Below, piece after piece: positions 46,371-56,228 of a stretch of 64,000 nucleotides of DNA. A program made the translations under genes and the position numbers. The DNA lies in contig NZ_JAAGOA010000010.1 in assembly GCF_010550675.1 (NCBI RefSeq), positions 124,001 to 188,000 on the forward strand, read 5' to 3'. Below the pieces are notes generated by a model. The model was given only the letters and a program-made list of their open reading frames with translations, did no database searches and was not told where the DNA came from. The DNA comes from Phytoactinopolyspora halotolerans (GTDB lineage Bacteria > Actinomycetota > Actinomycetes > Jiangellales > Jiangellaceae). Position 1 is the first letter of the stretch. Every line of letters begins with the position of its first letter.

Positions 46371-47831
46371 TTACCGATCGGACCCGGTACCGGTGGCGTG
46401 CGGCAGGCAGGCCGACACCGGTCGCCCCGGGATCAGCCGCCGGCCGTCGGTGAACCCTTCGTGCCGGCCGGACAACTCCCTCACCAGCCGTTCCCGCCAC
46501 CGCCCGAGCATCTGCGCCGACGACGGACCGCCCGCCAGATCATGTGTCTCGGCCGGATCGGTCTGAAGATCGAAGAGCTGCTCATGTCCGGATCCGGAGA
46601 ACCAGACGTACTTCGTGCGGCCGTCCGTGAGCCACTGCTGCGATTCACCGAACATGACATGCTCACCGTGCAGGTACTCCCGCCAGGGCTCCTCTACGCC
46701 GCGCGCCGGGCCGAGCAAGCTCCGCCCCTCCACGGTCGCCGGGATCTCGACACCGGCGCACTCCAGCAGCGTCGGCATGACGTCGCGGAGCTCCACCACC
46801 TCATCCCGGACCGCCCCACCGGCAAGGCCCGGTCCGGCCAGCAGGGCCGGGATCCGCGCCGAACCCTCGTACGGAAATCCCTTCCGGAACAGGTGGTGGT
46901 CACCGAGCATCTCGCCGTGGTCGGAGACGAAACAGACGTACGTGTTGTCCCGAACCCCGTGATGCTCCAGTTCCGCCAGCAGAAAGGCGATCTGCTGGTC
47001 GACGTGGGACATGTGCCCGAAGTAGCCCGCCCGGGCGCGCCGCAGCGTCCGATCGTCGACGTCGGCCACCCACGCCGACGGGTTCGCCGAGTCCGTCTGC
47101 GCCGCGAACCGATCGACCCAGTCACCCACCGGAGGCTCCGGCATCGGCAGGTCGAGGTATTGCTCGAACGCCCAGGCCGGCGGATCGTACGGCGGATGCG
47201 GAGCATTGAACGAGGCGAACAGGAAGAACGGTTTGCGCGGGTCACGGCGGCGCAGAAAGTCGGCCGCCTGCGTCGCCACAAAGTTCGTCGGGTGTGTGTG
47301 CTCCGGTTTGTCCCACGGCCGAGCGACGTAGGAGTTGCTGTCGATGCCGTGGTCGAAGTAGGTCGCATCCCGGCCGAGCTGCTGACGCAGCCACGGCAGG
47401 TAGTCGTCGACCAGGTCCGGATCCAGCCCGCGCTGGCGCGCCATCCGCACGATCCCGGTCGGACTGTGCAGGATCACGTTCTGGAATCCGAGCTGGCTTC
47501 GTTCGGGATAGACGTGCATCTTCCCGACCGCCTGCGTCTGGTAGCCGGCGCGGGTGAGCTCACCCGCGAGCGTGACCTGGTAGTTCCACGGAACGTGGTC
47601 CTGATAGCCGACCCGTCCATGCGACGCCGCCGACATCCCCGTATGCAGCGACGCCCGCGCCGGTATACACGTCGGCGACGCCGAGTACGCCCGGCTGAAC
47701 CGGACACCGCGGGAGGCGAGCTGGTCCAGGAACGGAGTCTGCACCACCGGATGCCCGGCCGCCCCGAGCGCGTCTCCGCGCCACTGGTCAGCCATGATCA
47801 GGACGATGTTGGGCGGCTCCGGCATGGACAT
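46371..47831 (-). CDS. Type I sulfatase
   Basis: 486 residues. Formylglycine motif C-x-P-x-R at 55-59 (CIPAR in PTCIPARASLHTG), metal-binding NIVLIMADQ at the start and DHGEMLGDHH later. The Cys must be converted to formylglycine by a separate enzyme. No signal peptide, so it probably desulfates imported molecules. ATG 47831 shares one base with the GH3 stop (TGATG), so it is coupled to the glycosidase. Phosphodiesterase or phosphonate hydrolase activity is possible in this superfamily. Confidence 0.92.
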   Translation of the reverse strand: MSMPEPPNIVLIMADQWRGDALGAAGHPVVQTPFLDQLASRGVRFSRAYSASPTCIPARASLHTGMSAASHGRVGYQDHVPWNYQVTLAGELTRAGYQTQAVGKMHVYPERSQLGFQNVILHSPTGIVRMARQRGLDPDLVDDYLPWLRQQLGRDATYFDHGIDSNSYVARPWDKPEHTHPTNFVATQAADFLRRRDPRKPFFLFASFNAPHPPYDPPAWAFEQYLDLPMPEPPVGDWVDRFAAQTDSANPSAWVADVDDRTLRRARAGYFGHMSHVDQQIAFLLAELEHHGVRDNTYVCFVSDHGEMLGDHHLFRKGFPYEGSARIPALLAGPGLAGGAVRDEVVELRDVMPTLLECAGVEIPATVEGRSLLGPARGVEEPWREYLHGEHVMFGESQQWLTDGRTKYVWFSGSGHEQLFDLQTDPAETHDLAGGPSSAQMLGRWRERLVRELSGRHEGFTDGRRLIPGRPVSACLPHATGTGSDR

Positions 47832-50263
47832 CACGGCACCCGTACCTCGGCGGTCAGCGGCAGATCGCCCACATGGTGACCGACGTGCACCAGGTACTGC
47901 CCCGGCTCTACCTCCCACCGGCCTTCCCAGTGCGCGAACACCCGCGGCTGGAGGTCGACCGTCGCCGTGACGGTCTGCCCCGCCTCCGCCCGGACGACGG
48001 CGAAGCCGGCCAACCAGAGCGCCGGCCGCTCGACGGAGCTGTCGGGACACGACAGATACACCTGCACGACGTGGGTGCCCGCCCGTGCGCCGGTGTTCCG
48101 CACGCGCACCTTCACCGACGGCAGGTCCACCTCCAGATCCGACATGTCCCACGATGTGTAGCCGAGGCCGAAGCCGAACGGGTAGGCGGGGATGGCTCCC
48201 GCGCGTAACCACGCCCGGTGCCCGATGTGCACACCCTCGTCGTAGCGGACCACTCCGTCCACCGGCGCGGTATCCAGAATCGGTACGTCCGCCTCCTCGG
48301 CCGGCCACGTCGTGGGCAGCCGACCGCCCGGTTCCGCCACCCCGAGCAGGACGTCGGCCAGCGCGTTCCCATACTCTTGGCCGCCGAACCAGGTGAGCAA
48401 GATCGCCGCCACCTCGTCCCGCCACGGCATCGTGACGGGCGCGCCCGCGTTGACGACGACGACCGTGCGCGGGTTCGCCGCCGCCACTGCGCGCACCAGT
48501 TCGTCCTGCCGGCCCGGCAGGGACAGGCCGGCCCGGTCGAAGCTCTCGCTCTCCACATCCGGGCTGGTCCCGACCACGACGACGGCGACGTCGGCAGCCT
48601 GAGCCGCAGCGACGGCCTCGTCGAGGTGTTCCTGAGGCGACATCGTCTCCAGGTCGAATCCGACCACCAGGCTGGCCGCGTTCTCCGGCAGGTCCCGAGC
48701 GGGCTCCAACCGGACCCGGATCTCGAGCGGATCGCCCGCGATCAACTGGACCGGCACCCCTGCCAGCGGCGGTGACACCAGCCCGCCACCGAAGACCGGA
48801 CCGTCGTGGACGAGCACCTCATCCAGCACGGCGACGCCGTCCACCTGCAGGGTCACCCGGCCGGCAGCGGCGACCGCCAGGCGTGCCGGGCCGGACTCCC
48901 GCGGTCGATATCGCATTGCCAGTTCGACGGCCGCCGCCTCGCGCAGCCGCGGCGAACCCAGGCGTGCCAGGTCGCAGTCCCGTCGCCACTCGCTATGTGT
49001 CTGTTCACCCTCGGCGTCGGTGTAGACGACGCGCACGCCGGGCTCTCCGGTCACCGGGTCGGTGAGGTCACCGGGCGGCAGCGGCACCACCGCCCGTTGC
49101 GCGACCGTTCCGAGGCACCACGTCACGTCGGTGCCGGAGAGCGCGGCCCGCAGCCCATCCAGCGGGGAGACCGTGTACTCCGGCTCCACGAGCGCGCTGC
49201 CGCCACCCTGGGTACGGGCCAGGTAGGCATTCTGGCCGATCACGGCCACCTTCCGCAGGCCGGACGCCTCCCACGGCAGCTCACCGGCGTTGCGCACCAG
49301 CACCATGCCCGCGGCCGCGGCCTCGCGAGCCAGCGCGGGACCGTCCTCGCCGGACGGTGGAGACGGAACCGCCGCCGCGATGCCGTCCAGCGCACCGACC
49401 CGGCCGGCCAACCGGAGCAGCCGACGGACCTTCTCGTCGACTGTCGCCTCCGGCACCCGGCCGGCGCGCACCGCCTCCAGGAGCTTCTCGCCCCAGGGCC
49501 CGTCCGGCCCGGGCATCACCAGGTCCAGCCGGGCCAGCGCCGCCGCGTCCGTGGTGCGCGCCGCCCACCAATCGGAAACGACGACGCCGTCGAACCCCCA
49601 CTCGCCGCACAACGGCTCGGCCAGCAGCGCATTCTCGGTCATCGTCGTGCCGTTGACCGCGTTGTAGGCGGCCATCACCATCCACGGCCGCTGGTACACC
49701 ACGGTGTCCTCGAACGCCGCCAGGTACAGCTCCCGCAGCGCACGCTCGCTGACCGCCACGTCCGCGGTGAACCGCTCGGTCTCGAAGTCGTTGGCGACAT
49801 AATGCTTCGGGCAAGCGCCGACGCCACCGTCCTGGATACCGCGCACGTACGCCGCCGCCAGCCGCGACGTGAGCAGCGGATCCTCGGAGAAGGCTTCGAA
49901 ATGCCGCCCGCCGAGCGGGCTTCGGTGCAGGTTGATGGTCGGCCCGAGGACCACGTCGGCACCGCGACGGCGGGCCTCGACCGCCAGCATCGCGCCATAC
50001 CGGCGGGCCAGGTCAGTGTCCCACGATGCCCCCAGCGACGTCGCCGACGGAAGGTTCAGCGCCGTCTCCCGGCCGTCGAAGCTCTCACCGCGGATGCCGG
50101 ACGGGCCGTCGGAGAGCACCATGCGGCGCAGGCCGATCGCGGGTTCGTCGTGCACGCCCCACATGTCGGCTCCGGTCAGCAACCGAACCTTCTGCTCCAG
50201 GGTGAGCTTCTCCACCAACAGCGTCAGCTGCGTGTCAACGGGTGTCGCAGTGTCATCGGGCAT
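47831..50263 (-). CDS. Glycoside hydrolase family 3, probable beta-glucosidase
   Basis: 810 residues. N-terminal TIM barrel with KHYVANDFETER (Lys153-His154) and nucleophile Asp231 in GVVVSDWWA, then the alpha/beta sandwich. It is interrupted by a PA14-like insert (about 400-520, GEQTHSEWRRD to LEPARDLPEN) and closed by a fibronectin III-like domain. PA14-bearing GH3 enzymes often prefer short beta-glucosides. No signal peptide, so cytosolic. ATG 50263; upstream AAGGAC is a modest ribosome site. First gene of a GH3-sulfatase pair between the duplicated modules. Confidence 0.93.
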   Translation of the reverse strand: MPDDTATPVDTQLTLLVEKLTLEQKVRLLTGADMWGVHDEPAIGLRRMVLSDGPSGIRGESFDGRETALNLPSATSLGASWDTDLARRYGAMLAVEARRRGADVVLGPTINLHRSPLGGRHFEAFSEDPLLTSRLAAAYVRGIQDGGVGACPKHYVANDFETERFTADVAVSERALRELYLAAFEDTVVYQRPWMVMAAYNAVNGTTMTENALLAEPLCGEWGFDGVVVSDWWAARTTDAAALARLDLVMPGPDGPWGEKLLEAVRAGRVPEATVDEKVRRLLRLAGRVGALDGIAAAVPSPPSGEDGPALAREAAAAGMVLVRNAGELPWEASGLRKVAVIGQNAYLARTQGGGSALVEPEYTVSPLDGLRAALSGTDVTWCLGTVAQRAVVPLPPGDLTDPVTGEPGVRVVYTDAEGEQTHSEWRRDCDLARLGSPRLREAAAVELAMRYRPRESGPARLAVAAAGRVTLQVDGVAVLDEVLVHDGPVFGGGLVSPPLAGVPVQLIAGDPLEIRVRLEPARDLPENAASLVVGFDLETMSPQEHLDEAVAAAQAADVAVVVVGTSPDVESESFDRAGLSLPGRQDELVRAVAAANPRTVVVVNAGAPVTMPWRDEVAAILLTWFGGQEYGNALADVLLGVAEPGGRLPTTWPAEEADVPILDTAPVDGVVRYDEGVHIGHRAWLRAGAIPAYPFGFGLGYTSWDMSDLEVDLPSVKVRVRNTGARAGTHVVQVYLSCPDSSVERPALWLAGFAVVRAEAGQTVTATVDLQPRVFAHWEGRWEVEPGQYLVHVGHHVGDLPLTAEVRVP

Positions 50264-50336
50264 CGTGGGACGTGTCCTTGTCTCTCGTGCTGGTCTCTTC
50301 AGATATGCAGGCGGCCGCTACAGCGGAATCGGGCCG

Positions 50337-51893
50337 CTAGCTGCAGGCGATGGAGCCGGCGAACTGGCACGCGTCGCCCGGTGCGGTGTAGGCGACCCGG
50401 TCCACCTGCATCGTCAGCGGGCCGTCCGGCGGGACGAAGTCTCCCATCTCGGGTGTGGTCTCGCTCGCCCAGATGTTGAGGAACATGTTGGTGGCCCGGT
50501 CCGGGATACGGTCGGCGTTGATGATCGACACGGACAGCTCGCCGTCGACGTAGAAGTCGAGCTGATCCGCGGTCCACACCATCCCGTAGTCGTGGAACAC
50601 CTCGTCCGACGGCGCGGACAAGTCGACGAGCGTCGGCCGCAGCGGCTGGTCGTTCCGCCAGGTGTTGACCTTGACCTGGCCGGTATTGACGCCGAGCAGC
50701 TTCGCGATATCGATCGCCTCGGACGGCTCGGACGACGTCGCGCCGACCCAGGTGAAGAACGTCGACATCACCCCGGACCCCGGCACGCCCTTCATCCTCA
50801 CCTCGTACGTGCCGTAGCCGAGTTTGCTCTTGTGCTGCACCTCCGCGCAGGCGTAGTCGCGGTCGCCGGTGGGCTGCTCCACATAGGTCAAATTCAACAC
50901 GCCGTCCGACACCGCCACCTGGTCCGCGTCCCAGGTGCAGTTCTGCCGCGCGCCGTTGTTCCAGCCGTCCGAGACGCCCCACCGGGTCGTGTCCAGCGTC
51001 TCGAACTCGTCGACGAACGACGAGGTCGGCGGCTGGACGTCGATATCGCACGCGACCGACCCGGCGAACTGACAGTCCTCGCCCGCACGGGTGAAAGCCA
51101 CATACTCGTATTCGGTGGTGATGGGGTGGCCCGGGTATTCGAACGGACCCATCCACCCGGACAGGGTGTCGGTGCCCCACAGCATGGTGAACACGAACTG
51201 GTTGTGCGTCGGGATATCCGCCGGATCCGTGAGCGTGTGCACCAGCTCGCCGTCGATGAAGTACCGGATCCGGTGCTGTTCCCACACATAGGCGAAGTCG
51301 ACCCACTGCTCGCTGCTGTCGTATCCGATGTCCACCGGCCACGGGCCCCGGTTGGAACCGTCGACGTGGGTGTTGAGCTCCACCACGGTCGGGTCCTTAC
51401 CGAGCACCTCGAAGTCGATCTCCATGTGCGGCTGCCCGTGGTAGGGACCGACGTAGGAGAACAGCGACGAATTGGTGCCGCTCGCCGCGCCGACCTTCAT
51501 CCGGGTCTCGTAGGTGCCGTAGCTGTATCGCTTGTTCGTCTGGATAGCGCCGCACGAGTAGTCGCGGTCCCCGTAGGCCGTGTCGTCCAGGGTGAGTGTC
51601 AGGATGCCGTCGGCGGTGGTGGCGTTGGCCGCGTTGAACTGGCAGTTCTGGTGACCGCCGTTGTTGTAGCCGTCGTTGACGTACCAGAAGCCCTCGTCTA
51701 TCCCTGCGTCGAAATCCTCGACGAACGACTCACCGCCCGGGTCGAGTGCGGCGCTGAGCTGAGGTTGCGCCGGTTCGGCGGCGTCGGGCTGGGCCGAGTC
51801 GGCTGGATTCGCCTGGCCGGTGACGGCCGTGAGACCGCCGAGAGTGACGGCCGCGGCGGTCGCAGTGAAGGTGATGCGTCGTCGCGTTCGCAT
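50337..51893 (-). CDS. Secreted tandem GH16 protein, lichenase-like (copy B)
   Basis: 518 residues with signal peptide (MRTRRRITFTATAAAVTLGG) and two GH16 domains collinear with copy A. Domain 1 motif MEIDFEVLGKDPTVVELN keeps Glu158, Asp160, Glu162. Domain 2 motif EAIDIAKLLG has Ala393 and Ala397 in place of both catalytic glutamates. Domain 1 differs from copy A around the cleft (for example SYVGPYHGQPHME against TYTGPTQGTQWHE), so substrate preference may differ. ATG 51893. Last gene of module copy B, 72 bp after OppF. Confidence 0.93.
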   Translation of the reverse strand: MRTRRRITFTATAAAVTLGGLTAVTGQANPADSAQPDAAEPAQPQLSAALDPGGESFVEDFDAGIDEGFWYVNDGYNNGGHQNCQFNAANATTADGILTLTLDDTAYGDRDYSCGAIQTNKRYSYGTYETRMKVGAASGTNSSLFSYVGPYHGQPHMEIDFEVLGKDPTVVELNTHVDGSNRGPWPVDIGYDSSEQWVDFAYVWEQHRIRYFIDGELVHTLTDPADIPTHNQFVFTMLWGTDTLSGWMGPFEYPGHPITTEYEYVAFTRAGEDCQFAGSVACDIDVQPPTSSFVDEFETLDTTRWGVSDGWNNGARQNCTWDADQVAVSDGVLNLTYVEQPTGDRDYACAEVQHKSKLGYGTYEVRMKGVPGSGVMSTFFTWVGATSSEPSEAIDIAKLLGVNTGQVKVNTWRNDQPLRPTLVDLSAPSDEVFHDYGMVWTADQLDFYVDGELSVSIINADRIPDRATNMFLNIWASETTPEMGDFVPPDGPLTMQVDRVAYTAPGDACQFAGSIACS

Positions 51894-51965
51894 GATGGTG
51901 TGATCCCTTCGTCGCGAGCGGTACGCGTTCAGGTGCGGTACGTATGCCTCCCTTCGCCAGGTCGT

Positions 51966-53018
51966 TCAGGCGGGTTCGGACGCCACGCCGACGAGGTCGA
52001 GTTCGCTCGTCCGCAGGCACGCGGCGTCGTGCTGGGGCCCGGTTCCGGTCAGCACCGGGCCGTGGCCGTCGATGTCGCACACACCCGGCACGGCATACGG
52101 GCAGCGGGTGTGGAAGTAACAACCGGGTGGCGGGTTGGCCGGGTCGGGCAGGTCGTCGGCGAGCCGGATCCGACGCCCCGCGCCCCGCAGCCGTGGGTCC
52201 GGCCGGGGAACCGCGGACAACAGCGCCTCGGTGTAGGGATGCCGCGGCGACGAGTAGAGCTCCGCGGTATCCGCGACCTCGACGATCTTCCCCAGGTACA
52301 TCACCGCCACCCGGTCACAGATGTTCTCCACCACCGACAGGTCGTGCGAGACGAACAGATACGTCAGCTTCAGCTCCTCCTGCAGGTCACGCAACAGGTT
52401 CAGGATCTGCGCCCGCACCGAGACATCCAGCGCGGAGACCGGCTCGTCGGCGATCACCACCCGCGGCCCCAAGATCAACGCCCGGGCGATGTTGACCCGC
52501 TGCCGCTCCCCGCCGGAGAACGCGTGCGGGTACCGGTTCATGTACTTCGGCGACAGCCCCACCCGCTCGAGCATCTCCGCGACGCGATGCTCCAGCTCGG
52601 ACCCGGACGCGATCCCGTTCGCGCGCAACGGCTCACCGACGATCTGTAGCAGCGTCATCCGCGGGTTGAGCGAAGAGAACGGGTCCTGGAAGACCACCCG
52701 GATCTGCCGCTGAAACGGCTTGAGCGCCCGCTCACCCAGCGTGGCCAGGTCCGTCACCGTGCCGTCCGGCCCGCGGTACCGGACCTCGCCGCCGGTGGGC
52801 TTGAGGATCCGGGCGATCGACCGCCCGAGCGTCGTCTTCCCGCACCCGGACTCGCCGACCAGGCCGAGCGTCTCACCGGGACGGATCGCCAGGTCCACGC
52901 CGTCGACGGCACGCACGTGCCCGACGGTGCGGCCGATGAAACCCTTCCGCACCGGGAAATGCACCGTGAGATCCCGGACCTCGATGACCGGCTCGGGTGC
53001 TGCCACCGAATCCGTCAT
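51966..53018 (-). CDS. ABC transporter ATPase, OppF type (copy B)
   Basis: 350 residues. Walker [10 protein letters not shown], signature FSGGERQR, Walker [13 protein letters not shown] and the C-terminal [19 protein letters not shown] motif, as in copy A. ATG 53018 overlaps the OppD stop by ATGA; the frame is open further upstream but the overlap and alignment fix the start. Confidence 0.95.
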   Translation of the reverse strand: MTDSVAAPEPVIEVRDLTVHFPVRKGFIGRTVGHVRAVDGVDLAIRPGETLGLVGESGCGKTTLGRSIARILKPTGGEVRYRGPDGTVTDLATLGERALKPFQRQIRVVFQDPFSSLNPRMTLLQIVGEPLRANGIASGSELEHRVAEMLERVGLSPKYMNRYPHAFSGGERQRVNIARALILGPRVVIADEPVSALDVSVRAQILNLLRDLQEELKLTYLFVSHDLSVVENICDRVAVMYLGKIVEVADTAELYSSPRHPYTEALLSAVPRPDPRLRGAGRRIRLADDLPDPANPPPGCYFHTRCPYAVPGVCDIDGHGPVLTGTGPQHDAACLRTSELDLVGVASEPA

Positions 53019-54049
53019 GCTCGCACCTCCGCGGCGCTCGAACGGTGCACGTCGTCGTGCAGCACGCATCGCACGCTGCGGGCCTCGCCGAACACGATGT
53101 GCGGCGGGTCGGAGACGTCGCACACGCCACCGATCGCCGCATCACAACGCGGATGGAACGGACACCCCGCAGGCCGATCCGACGGATGCGGCACATTCCC
53201 CCGGATCGTGGCCAACCGCCGCCCGGCGCCGGCACCCATCCGCGGAATCGACCCCAACAGAGCGTTGGTGTACGGGTGCTTCGGATCATGAAAGATCTCA
53301 TCCACACCGCCACGCTCCACCACCGTGCCCAGATACATCACCACCACCTCATCGGCGATCTCCGCCACCACACCCAGATCATGGGTAATGAACAACACCG
53401 ACATCCCCGTCTCGGCCTGCAGGTCACGAAGCAAGTCGATGATCCGCGCCTGCGTCGTCACATCCAGCGCCGTCGTCGGCTCATCCGCGATCAACAACGC
53501 CGGATCCGCCGCCAACGCGATCGCGATCATCACCCGCTGACACATCCCACCCGACAACTGGAACGAGTACGCATCCAACCGCTCCTCGGCCCGCGGGATA
53601 CCGGCACGACGCAGCAGGTCGGTGGCCCGTTCACGTGCCTGTTCCTGGGTCAACGGGAGGTGCATCCGGATCGCCTCGACCAGCTGGTCACCGATCGTGT
53701 ACATCGGCGACAGCGACGCCATCGGCTCCTGGAACACCATCGAGATCTCACCGCCCCGGACCCGGCGCATCTCCTCACTTCTCGGTCCGAGCTGTGCCAG
53801 GTTCACCGGCTCCTGCCCACGGCGCCGCCACCAGATCTCGCCGGAGACGATCCGCCCCGGCTCGTCGACCAGTCCGAGTACGGAACGCGCTGTCACACTC
53901 TTGCCGCACCCCGACTCACCCACGACGCACACCGTCTTCCCCCGCGGAACGGTCAAGCTCACCCCGTCCACGGCACGCACCGTGCCCTCCCGGGTGAAGA
54001 AGTGCGTACGCAGATCGGAGATCTCCAGTAATGGATCTTCACGCGGCAT
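53015..54049 (-). CDS. ABC transporter ATPase, OppD type (copy B)
   Basis: 344 residues. Walker [10 protein letters not shown], signature LSGGMCQR, Walker [13 protein letters not shown], and the C-terminal Cys motif as in copy A. ATG 54049, 12 bp after the permease stop. The C-terminal half (53050-53587) is nearly identical at DNA level to copy A. Confidence 0.95.
   Translation of the reverse strand: MPREDPLLEISDLRTHFFTREGTVRAVDGVSLTVPRGKTVCVVGESGCGKSVTARSVLGLVDEPGRIVSGEIWWRRRGQEPVNLAQLGPRSEEMRRVRGGEISMVFQEPMASLSPMYTIGDQLVEAIRMHLPLTQEQARERATDLLRRAGIPRAEERLDAYSFQLSGGMCQRVMIAIALAADPALLIADEPTTALDVTTQARIIDLLRDLQAETGMSVLFITHDLGVVAEIADEVVVMYLGTVVERGGVDEIFHDPKHPYTNALLGSIPRMGAGAGRRLATIRGNVPHPSDRPAGCPFHPRCDAAIGGVCDVSDPPHIVFGEARSVRCVLHDDVHRSSAAEVRA
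53050..53587 (-). repeat. 538-bp near-identical tract shared with 39291-39828
   Basis: Partner of the tract at 39291-39828; offset 13759 bp, no gaps, two mismatches counted by eye. Confidence 0.85.
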
Positions 54050-54061
54050 GTGCTCACGCCC

Positions 54062-55204
54062 TCATCTCTTGTACGGATCGGCGGCGTCCCGCAGGCCGTC
54101 GCCGACGAAGTTCAGCGCCAGCACCGCGACGATCACCGCGACGCCCGGGAGCATCAGCCACGGCGCCGTCGAGAGCACCCGCACGTTCTGTGCGTCCTGC
54201 AGCAGCACGCCCCAGCTCACGACCGGATCCTGCAGACCGAGACCGAGGAAGCTCAGCGACGTCTCGGCCAGGATCATCGCCGGGATCGACAGCGTCACCG
54301 ACGCGATCAGATGGCTGGTGAACGACGGCAGCATGTGCCGGTAGATCACCCGTGGCCGCCCGCTGCCGTCCAGGCGCGCGGAGGTCACGAACTCCTCGTT
54401 CCGCAACGACAGGAACCGCCCGCGCACCACCCGCGCCATGTCCGTCCAGCCGATCACCGCCAGGATCACCGTGATCGCGAAATAACGCTGCATCGGTCCC
54501 CATTCGTGTGGCAGAGCCGCCGACAGCCCCATCCACAGCGGGATACCGGGAATGGACATGAAGAACTCGACGATGCGCTGGATGACCGTGTCGGTCCTGC
54601 CGCCGAAGTAGCCGGAGACACCGCCCAGGATGATCCCCAGAACCAGAGCCATCGCGACGCCCACCAGCCCGATGGTCATCGAGATACGGGTGCCGTGGAT
54701 CAGGCGAGACAGCAGGTCGTGGCCGTTGCGGTCGGCACCGAGCAGGTACATCGGCTGGCCCGGGTCTTCTGGTCCGATCAGGTGCCGATCCCACGGGATG
54801 AGCCCGAACAGCTCGTACTCCTCACCCTTGACGAACAGCCCGATCTCGATCCGCTGACTCTCGTCCACCTCGAAGGTGGGCTCGAACGTCTCCTCATCGA
54901 TGGTCGAGGTGTAGCCGTGCACATACAGGCCCTCACCCCAGTCCACGTGGATCCGCTGCGGAGGCGCGTAGGTGTATTCGGAGTTGAACGTGCTCGTGCC
55001 GAACGGCGCCAGGAACTCGGCGAACAGCGCCACGAGGTAGATGCCGAACATGAGGACGAGCCCCACCATGGCCAGCTTGTGCTGCCGGAATTTCCACCAC
55101 ACCAGCCGCCACTGCTTGGCGGTCCGCCGGCCGTTCTTCGTTCCGGTCTCCGCCCCGGCCTCGACGGACGAGGTCGTGTCGGCGTCGAGAAGCACCGTGG
55201 TCAT
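54062..55204 (-). CDS. ABC transporter permease, DppC type with external insert (copy B)
   Basis: 380 residues. Shorter N-terminal tail than copy A, then the same helix 1, external insert of about 90 residues (RIHVDWGEGLYVHGY, FVKGEEYELFGLIPWDRHL) and signature GADRNGHDLLSRLIHGTR. ATG 55204, ten bases after the DppB-type stop. Its last 59 bases are identical to copy A. Confidence 0.94.
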   Translation of the reverse strand: MTTVLLDADTTSSVEAGAETGTKNGRRTAKQWRLVWWKFRQHKLAMVGLVLMFGIYLVALFAEFLAPFGTSTFNSEYTYAPPQRIHVDWGEGLYVHGYTSTIDEETFEPTFEVDESQRIEIGLFVKGEEYELFGLIPWDRHLIGPEDPGQPMYLLGADRNGHDLLSRLIHGTRISMTIGLVGVAMALVLGIILGGVSGYFGGRTDTVIQRIVEFFMSIPGIPLWMGLSAALPHEWGPMQRYFAITVILAVIGWTDMARVVRGRFLSLRNEEFVTSARLDGSGRPRVIYRHMLPSFTSHLIASVTLSIPAMILAETSLSFLGLGLQDPVVSWGVLLQDAQNVRVLSTAPWLMLPGVAVIVAVLALNFVGDGLRDAADPYKR

Positions 55205-55214
55205 GAGTCGCCTC

Positions 55215-56156
55215 CTACCGGTAGCCCAGCCGGACCCGTGGATCCAGCCAGGCGAGAAGGATGTCGGACAGCAACGTGCCGATCACCGTCAGCACACTGA
55301 TGATCAAGATGATGGATCCGGCCAGGTACATGTCCTGGGTACGTAGCGCGCTGAAGAGCAGCGGCCCCGTCGTCGGCAGGTTCAACACCTGGGCGACGAT
55401 CACCTCGCCACCGACCAGCCCCGGGAGCACCCAGCCGATGGTCGACACGAACGGGTTCAACGCCATCCGGACCGGATACTTGACGACGAGTGCCCGCTCC
55501 GAGACGCCCCGCGCCCGCGCCGCCACGACGTACGGCTTCTTCAACTCGTCCAGCAGATTGGCGCGCAGGATCCGGATCGTTCCGGCGGTGCCCGCGGTGC
55601 CGAGCACCACGATCGCGATCCCGATCGTCAACGGCGAGATGCCGCTGGTGCTCAACCCGAAGACGCGGTACGCGATGTACATCATGGCGAGGGCGAGCAT
55701 GAAGTTCGGAATCGCGAGGCCCAGGAAGCCGATCGTCGTGGCCAGGTAGTCCCCGATCGAGTACTGCCGCACCGCGGAGTACAGCCCGATCGGGAACGCC
55801 ACCACCCAGGTGAAGATCAGCGCGAACACGGTCAGCCCGATCGACCACGGCAGCCGGTCGAGTACCAGGCTCGTCACGCTCCGGCCGAACTCGAACGACT
55901 CGCCGAAGTCGCCATGGAAGAGGATGCCGCTGATCCATTTGCCGTACTGCACATAGAACGGATCGCCCAGGGCGTACCGCTCCCGCAGGCCTTCCAGCAT
56001 GGCCGGGTCGACCTTCTCGCCTTCGGACTCCATCCGGGTCACCCAGGAGGTCAGGAAGTCGCCCGGCGGAAGCTGAATGATGGCGAACGCCACCACCGAG
56101 ATGGCGAACAAGGTCGGCACCATATAGAGACAGCGGCGCCCGATATACGTGAGCAC
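55215..56156 (-). CDS. ABC transporter permease, DppB type (copy B)
   Basis: 313 residues, six predicted helices. About 17 residues shorter than copy A, which has an insertion near YSVGGLFSPEFRDAAW absent here (SGISPLTIGIAI). EAA loop YVVAARARGVSERAL. GTG 56156 has a strong AGGAGG six bases upstream. Confidence 0.95.
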   Translation of the reverse strand: MLTYIGRRCLYMVPTLFAISVVAFAIIQLPPGDFLTSWVTRMESEGEKVDPAMLEGLRERYALGDPFYVQYGKWISGILFHGDFGESFEFGRSVTSLVLDRLPWSIGLTVFALIFTWVVAFPIGLYSAVRQYSIGDYLATTIGFLGLAIPNFMLALAMMYIAYRVFGLSTSGISPLTIGIAIVVLGTAGTAGTIRILRANLLDELKKPYVVAARARGVSERALVVKYPVRMALNPFVSTIGWVLPGLVGGEVIVAQVLNLPTTGPLLFSALRTQDMYLAGSIILIISVLTVIGTLLSDILLAWLDPRVRLGYR

Positions 56157-56228
56157 GCCACACCTCCTGTGCGTGTCAGAGCAGTGAACGTTACGGACGG
56201 ATGGGCACAGCGCGGCCGGGCCGCGTCG

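Noticed and set aside
42420-52649. Very long open frames opposite the module genes, up to 926 codons
   Set aside because: Their products are Arg/Pro/His-rich with no domains and run antisense to well-supported genes; they are shadows of high third-position GC.
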